20,129 bases of DNA from Reticulitermes lucifugus (Eukaryota; Arthropoda; Insecta; Blattodea; Rhinotermitidae): assembly GCA_026260175.1 (NCBI GenBank), contig JAKCWW010008056.1, forward strand, positions 2,926 to 23,054, written 5' to 3'. The translations under genes and the position numbers were made by a program. Positions 17,572-20,129 of the stretch are shown here, piece by piece. The notes below the pieces were generated by a model. It saw nothing but the letters and a program-made list of their open reading frames with translations. It did not search any database and was not told the DNA's origin. How positions within the stretch are numbered: position 1 is the stretch's first letter; each line of letters begins with the position of its first letter.

Positions 17572-19749
17572 AGTTATATATACGGACAACCGTTTTTATT
17601 ATCGGAACGAACACAACACCTTAAACACTATGCATTCATATATACGGAGATGGCAAAAACATCAAATTTGTAGTATCGATTGACTGATCGTCAGTGACAC
17701 AATAATCAAGTTTTAGCCTAATTTTTTATTTCATAAGGAAAAACACTTTACCTGTATAATATCACTGTGATCGCAATCCCAATAATAATTCTTGAACTAA
17801 TTGCGGAGTTTTCTTAAAACTTGGTACAAACACCACACCATTAAACTTAATATTAGCTGCAGTTCCACATTTGAAAATTTTAATTTTGTGATGTTACCAA
17901 TACATTACATTTTAGGTCGGGCGAATACAGTGTCACATAATAGACAGAGCTGAAAATTCTGTATAGGTAAAATTCTTTAAAAAATGTGGAATTTGCAAGA
18001 TTATTTATTGAACTTAAAATATTCACAAGGTGGTAGAGGAAATACTATATTTAGTTTTTGGTTTGTTCGCGACAGCAGATAAACAAGTGAAAACACGCGA
18101 AATATTTGAATATATTTATACCAAGAATTCGTCGATGCTGAAATTTGAGGTTAGATTTAAACAAATTAATGTAGCAGGAATCAGTCTTAGTAAACGTCAC
18201 GTAAGAAATGCCTCAGAAAACTGTATCATTAGATATAATCAGTCCCTAGTAAACTCAACTTTTGTACTGAAATATTTTACGGAAAGCTGAAGGCAAATTC
18301 TATCCAGAGTTTAAATTACGTAGGCACATGTGATTTTCATTACAAATCCAGAATGATCCTAAGAATACAAGCACGCCTAATTGATATATTTAAATTATAA
18401 ATAAGGTAGAATTTTTACTTTTTCTCAGATCTCCCAAATAAATGCAGAAACATTGCGTATGGTTTACCTCAATGTAACAAATTTTGTATATAGCCAATGA
18501 GGTTCAGTTATACACGCTTTTCCATAAATCAACACGGCTAGGTTAGGAACACACTTTCTTTTAATGAAACCAACAGCACAACGGCAATTATGTACCCTAT
18601 TTGCTCTCAACAGCATGACAACTTTAAACACGCAAAATAACAACCAGTGTCACTGAAATAATTTGCATGTTTAAGCCTATTACAAGCATTCATGATGTAT
18701 TTATATGGTGGTATTAGGTTTAACTTGGCAGACTATTGTCTCTGTAGACAACATTTTGTCTACGGTAATTTTTACTTTCTTCAGACTAAGGTGGTTGTTC
18801 TGAGTGCCTTAATCTTGTTATTTGCATTAATTTTCTCTGTATCAAGTTGCAGTTAAACATAACAAACTCTATGGAGCAGAGTATACACGAAACTCATACT
18901 TACTCAGCTAGTGTAAGAAATTGTCTCTTACTATCATTAAGACTTTAATTAATGTTGACGAGGAACAGAAACTGATGAAGGCCTATATCCTAAGCCAGAT
19001 GAGTCTAGTGTACCTCCCCACACTCTGTATTTTTAAAATTCGTTTTTGTATTATTTTCTCTTATATAAAAACTATATTATTGTCAGTTAAAATCAACATA
19101 TCGCATATCTTATTACATAAGAAGTAAAATATAATTCGTAGAATGGCTTAGTGTAGCTGCATGTATCTTTTGTAATGTCATAGATAAAATGTGTTAAAAT
19201 TAAAATTATATTTATTTGTTACCGACGCAGTGCAGTCACTGGTTTGTTCATGGGAGTTTTTATCTACACTTTTCTAGCTGTGAAGAATACTTCTTGCGTA
19301 GAAGGCCTTCTTTTTGTTGTAATATAAAAGAGCGAAATGCTAAAATATGGTTTAGACTGTGAATAGGGAAATCGAGAGGTATGAGGAGACGTGCAGAAAA
19401 AGGACCAAGTAGAGACTGAGATACACATACTCGTGTATTGTAAAGAGACACGAAGATGGATGGAAAATATTTTAACAAAAAATGATTACAGATCAATCAA
19501 GAAATAGCGCTCAAGAAAATAACTAGTTTTACCAAAAGTACACAACCAAAACATTTGGGCAAATTTTATATAGAACGAAAAGCAAATGGGAAAACCAGCT
19601 GAAAAAACTATGCAAAATTTAGAGGAGGAGGGGGAGGAAGATGCAAATAACAGGAATTGAGTCTATCGAATGATTTAGTTTAGAACAGAATTTCAACAGG
19701 AAAATTTTGATTTCATGTTATCTGATTGGAATTCATGCATTTTTTATTT
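17572..19749. other. Unassigned AT-rich DNA
   Basis: More than 2 kb without a recognisable gene. ORFs at 18030-18290 (+), 18921-19127 (+) and 19260-19496 (-) carry no domain that I know. A short word at 18865-18882 resembles the LINE 3' UTR (see findings). Nothing else is seen. Confidence 0.45.
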
Positions 19750-19772
19750 CTCCCATGTATGCTACATGGGAG
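19750..19772. repeat. 10-bp perfect hairpin with 3-base loop
   Basis: CTCCCATGTA (19750-19759) and TACATGGGAG (19763-19772) are exact inverted copies around TGC. No T-run or other context gives it a role. Confidence 0.75.
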
Positions 19773-19774
19773 GC

Positions 19775-20129
19775 AGGTTTGAAAGGAGTTAAACAGAACT
19801 TCTTGTAGTTTATAAGCACATTATTTTCACATAGGCCTATACCACGTTTAATACCTTGAGAACACAAAACACATACAGCAGGCAATATTAATGTACAGCT
19901 TTTGGAGATAAGGTGTTCTCCGCGTGATGCGAGGTACAGCTGTAATTATTGTCGCCGTCGAACGGATCATGTTGTGGAAGTCCTGGGTTCAAATTTTGTT
20001 TCGGAGACCAGCTATAAACTACTAACTGAGGCTACTTTGGTTTACTTTGTAACCGAACTTTGCTGCTTACTTTTTATTAATTTGATATACATTAAATTAA
20101 TAGACTGTTCTCTTCAAAAGGTTAACTTT
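19775..20129. other. Unassigned right edge with a box B-like motif
   Basis: GGTTCAAATTT at 19986-19996 matches a Pol III box B at 9 of 11 positions and is preceded by moderately GC-rich DNA (19918-19984). It may be the head of another SINE, but I found no convincing box A or tail. One TAGGCCTA octamer lies at 19832-19839. Confidence 0.25.

Noticed and set aside
19380..19500. Frame reading ETEIHILVYCKETRRWMENI, vaguely LINE-like
   Set aside because: Too short and diverged to assign; no neighbouring blocks support it.
1..20129. CRISPR array, bacterial operon or phage system
   Set aside because: No regularly spaced identical repeats, no ribosome-binding-site-led ORF series, and insect-type repeats throughout.

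Overview
The window looks like about 20 kb of intergenic or intronic DNA from an insect nuclear genome. It is AT-rich, with short unconserved ORFs, several microsatellites and many decayed transposable elements. The best guess is a cockroach or termite (Blattodea, perhaps a Periplaneta-like species). Translations of several repeats match, from memory, peptides that recur in predicted proteins of that group: a tRNA-like SINE whose antisense reads LAGFEPAIPASERPQT, a LINE 3' end whose antisense reads [16 protein letters not shown], and a hAT-like element whose antisense reads VAPNICGSSVWNLLYVT. No database was searched, so the organism call is inference. No intact host protein-coding gene, rRNA, true tRNA or CRISPR array is supported.

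Layout: 1-480 is a CpG-undepleted stretch, possibly a promoter or noncoding first exon. 805-1097 is a tRNA-derived SINE (family A) with a 4-base N gap. 1328-1537 is a degenerate minisatellite. 1567-1930 is an antisense 3' fragment of a non-LTR retrotransposon. 2670-2929 holds a TA microsatellite, a short hAT-like element with an 8-bp target duplication, and a solitary second hAT-like end. 3663-3712 is an almost perfect 50-bp palindrome. 5549-5798 is a SINE (family B) with a candidate target duplication. 8032-8800 is the longest LINE fragment (ORF2 C-terminal part, broken). 9926-10101 is a GAGTTA-core minisatellite. 10420-10741 is a second LINE lineage ending near a GAAT repeat. 11485-11930 holds a 5'-truncated family A SINE beside another LINE 3' fragment. 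12301-12790 is a weak candidate for decayed coding sequence. 13562-13775 is a SINE (family C). 13940-14180 is the C-terminal remnant of a mariner-like transposase. 16895-17571 holds two copies of a fourth SINE family (D). The remainder is AT-rich DNA in which I see nothing definable.

The elements do not form a gene system. They record repeated LINE-driven retroposition (LINE 3' ends and tRNA-derived SINEs) plus older DNA-transposon insertions. I found no convincing evidence of an undescribed functional system. The most useful observations are that one LINE 3' end explains several ORFs read on the opposite strand, the structure of the hAT-like element, the long palindrome, the two minisatellites, and the over-represented octamer TAGGCCTA.
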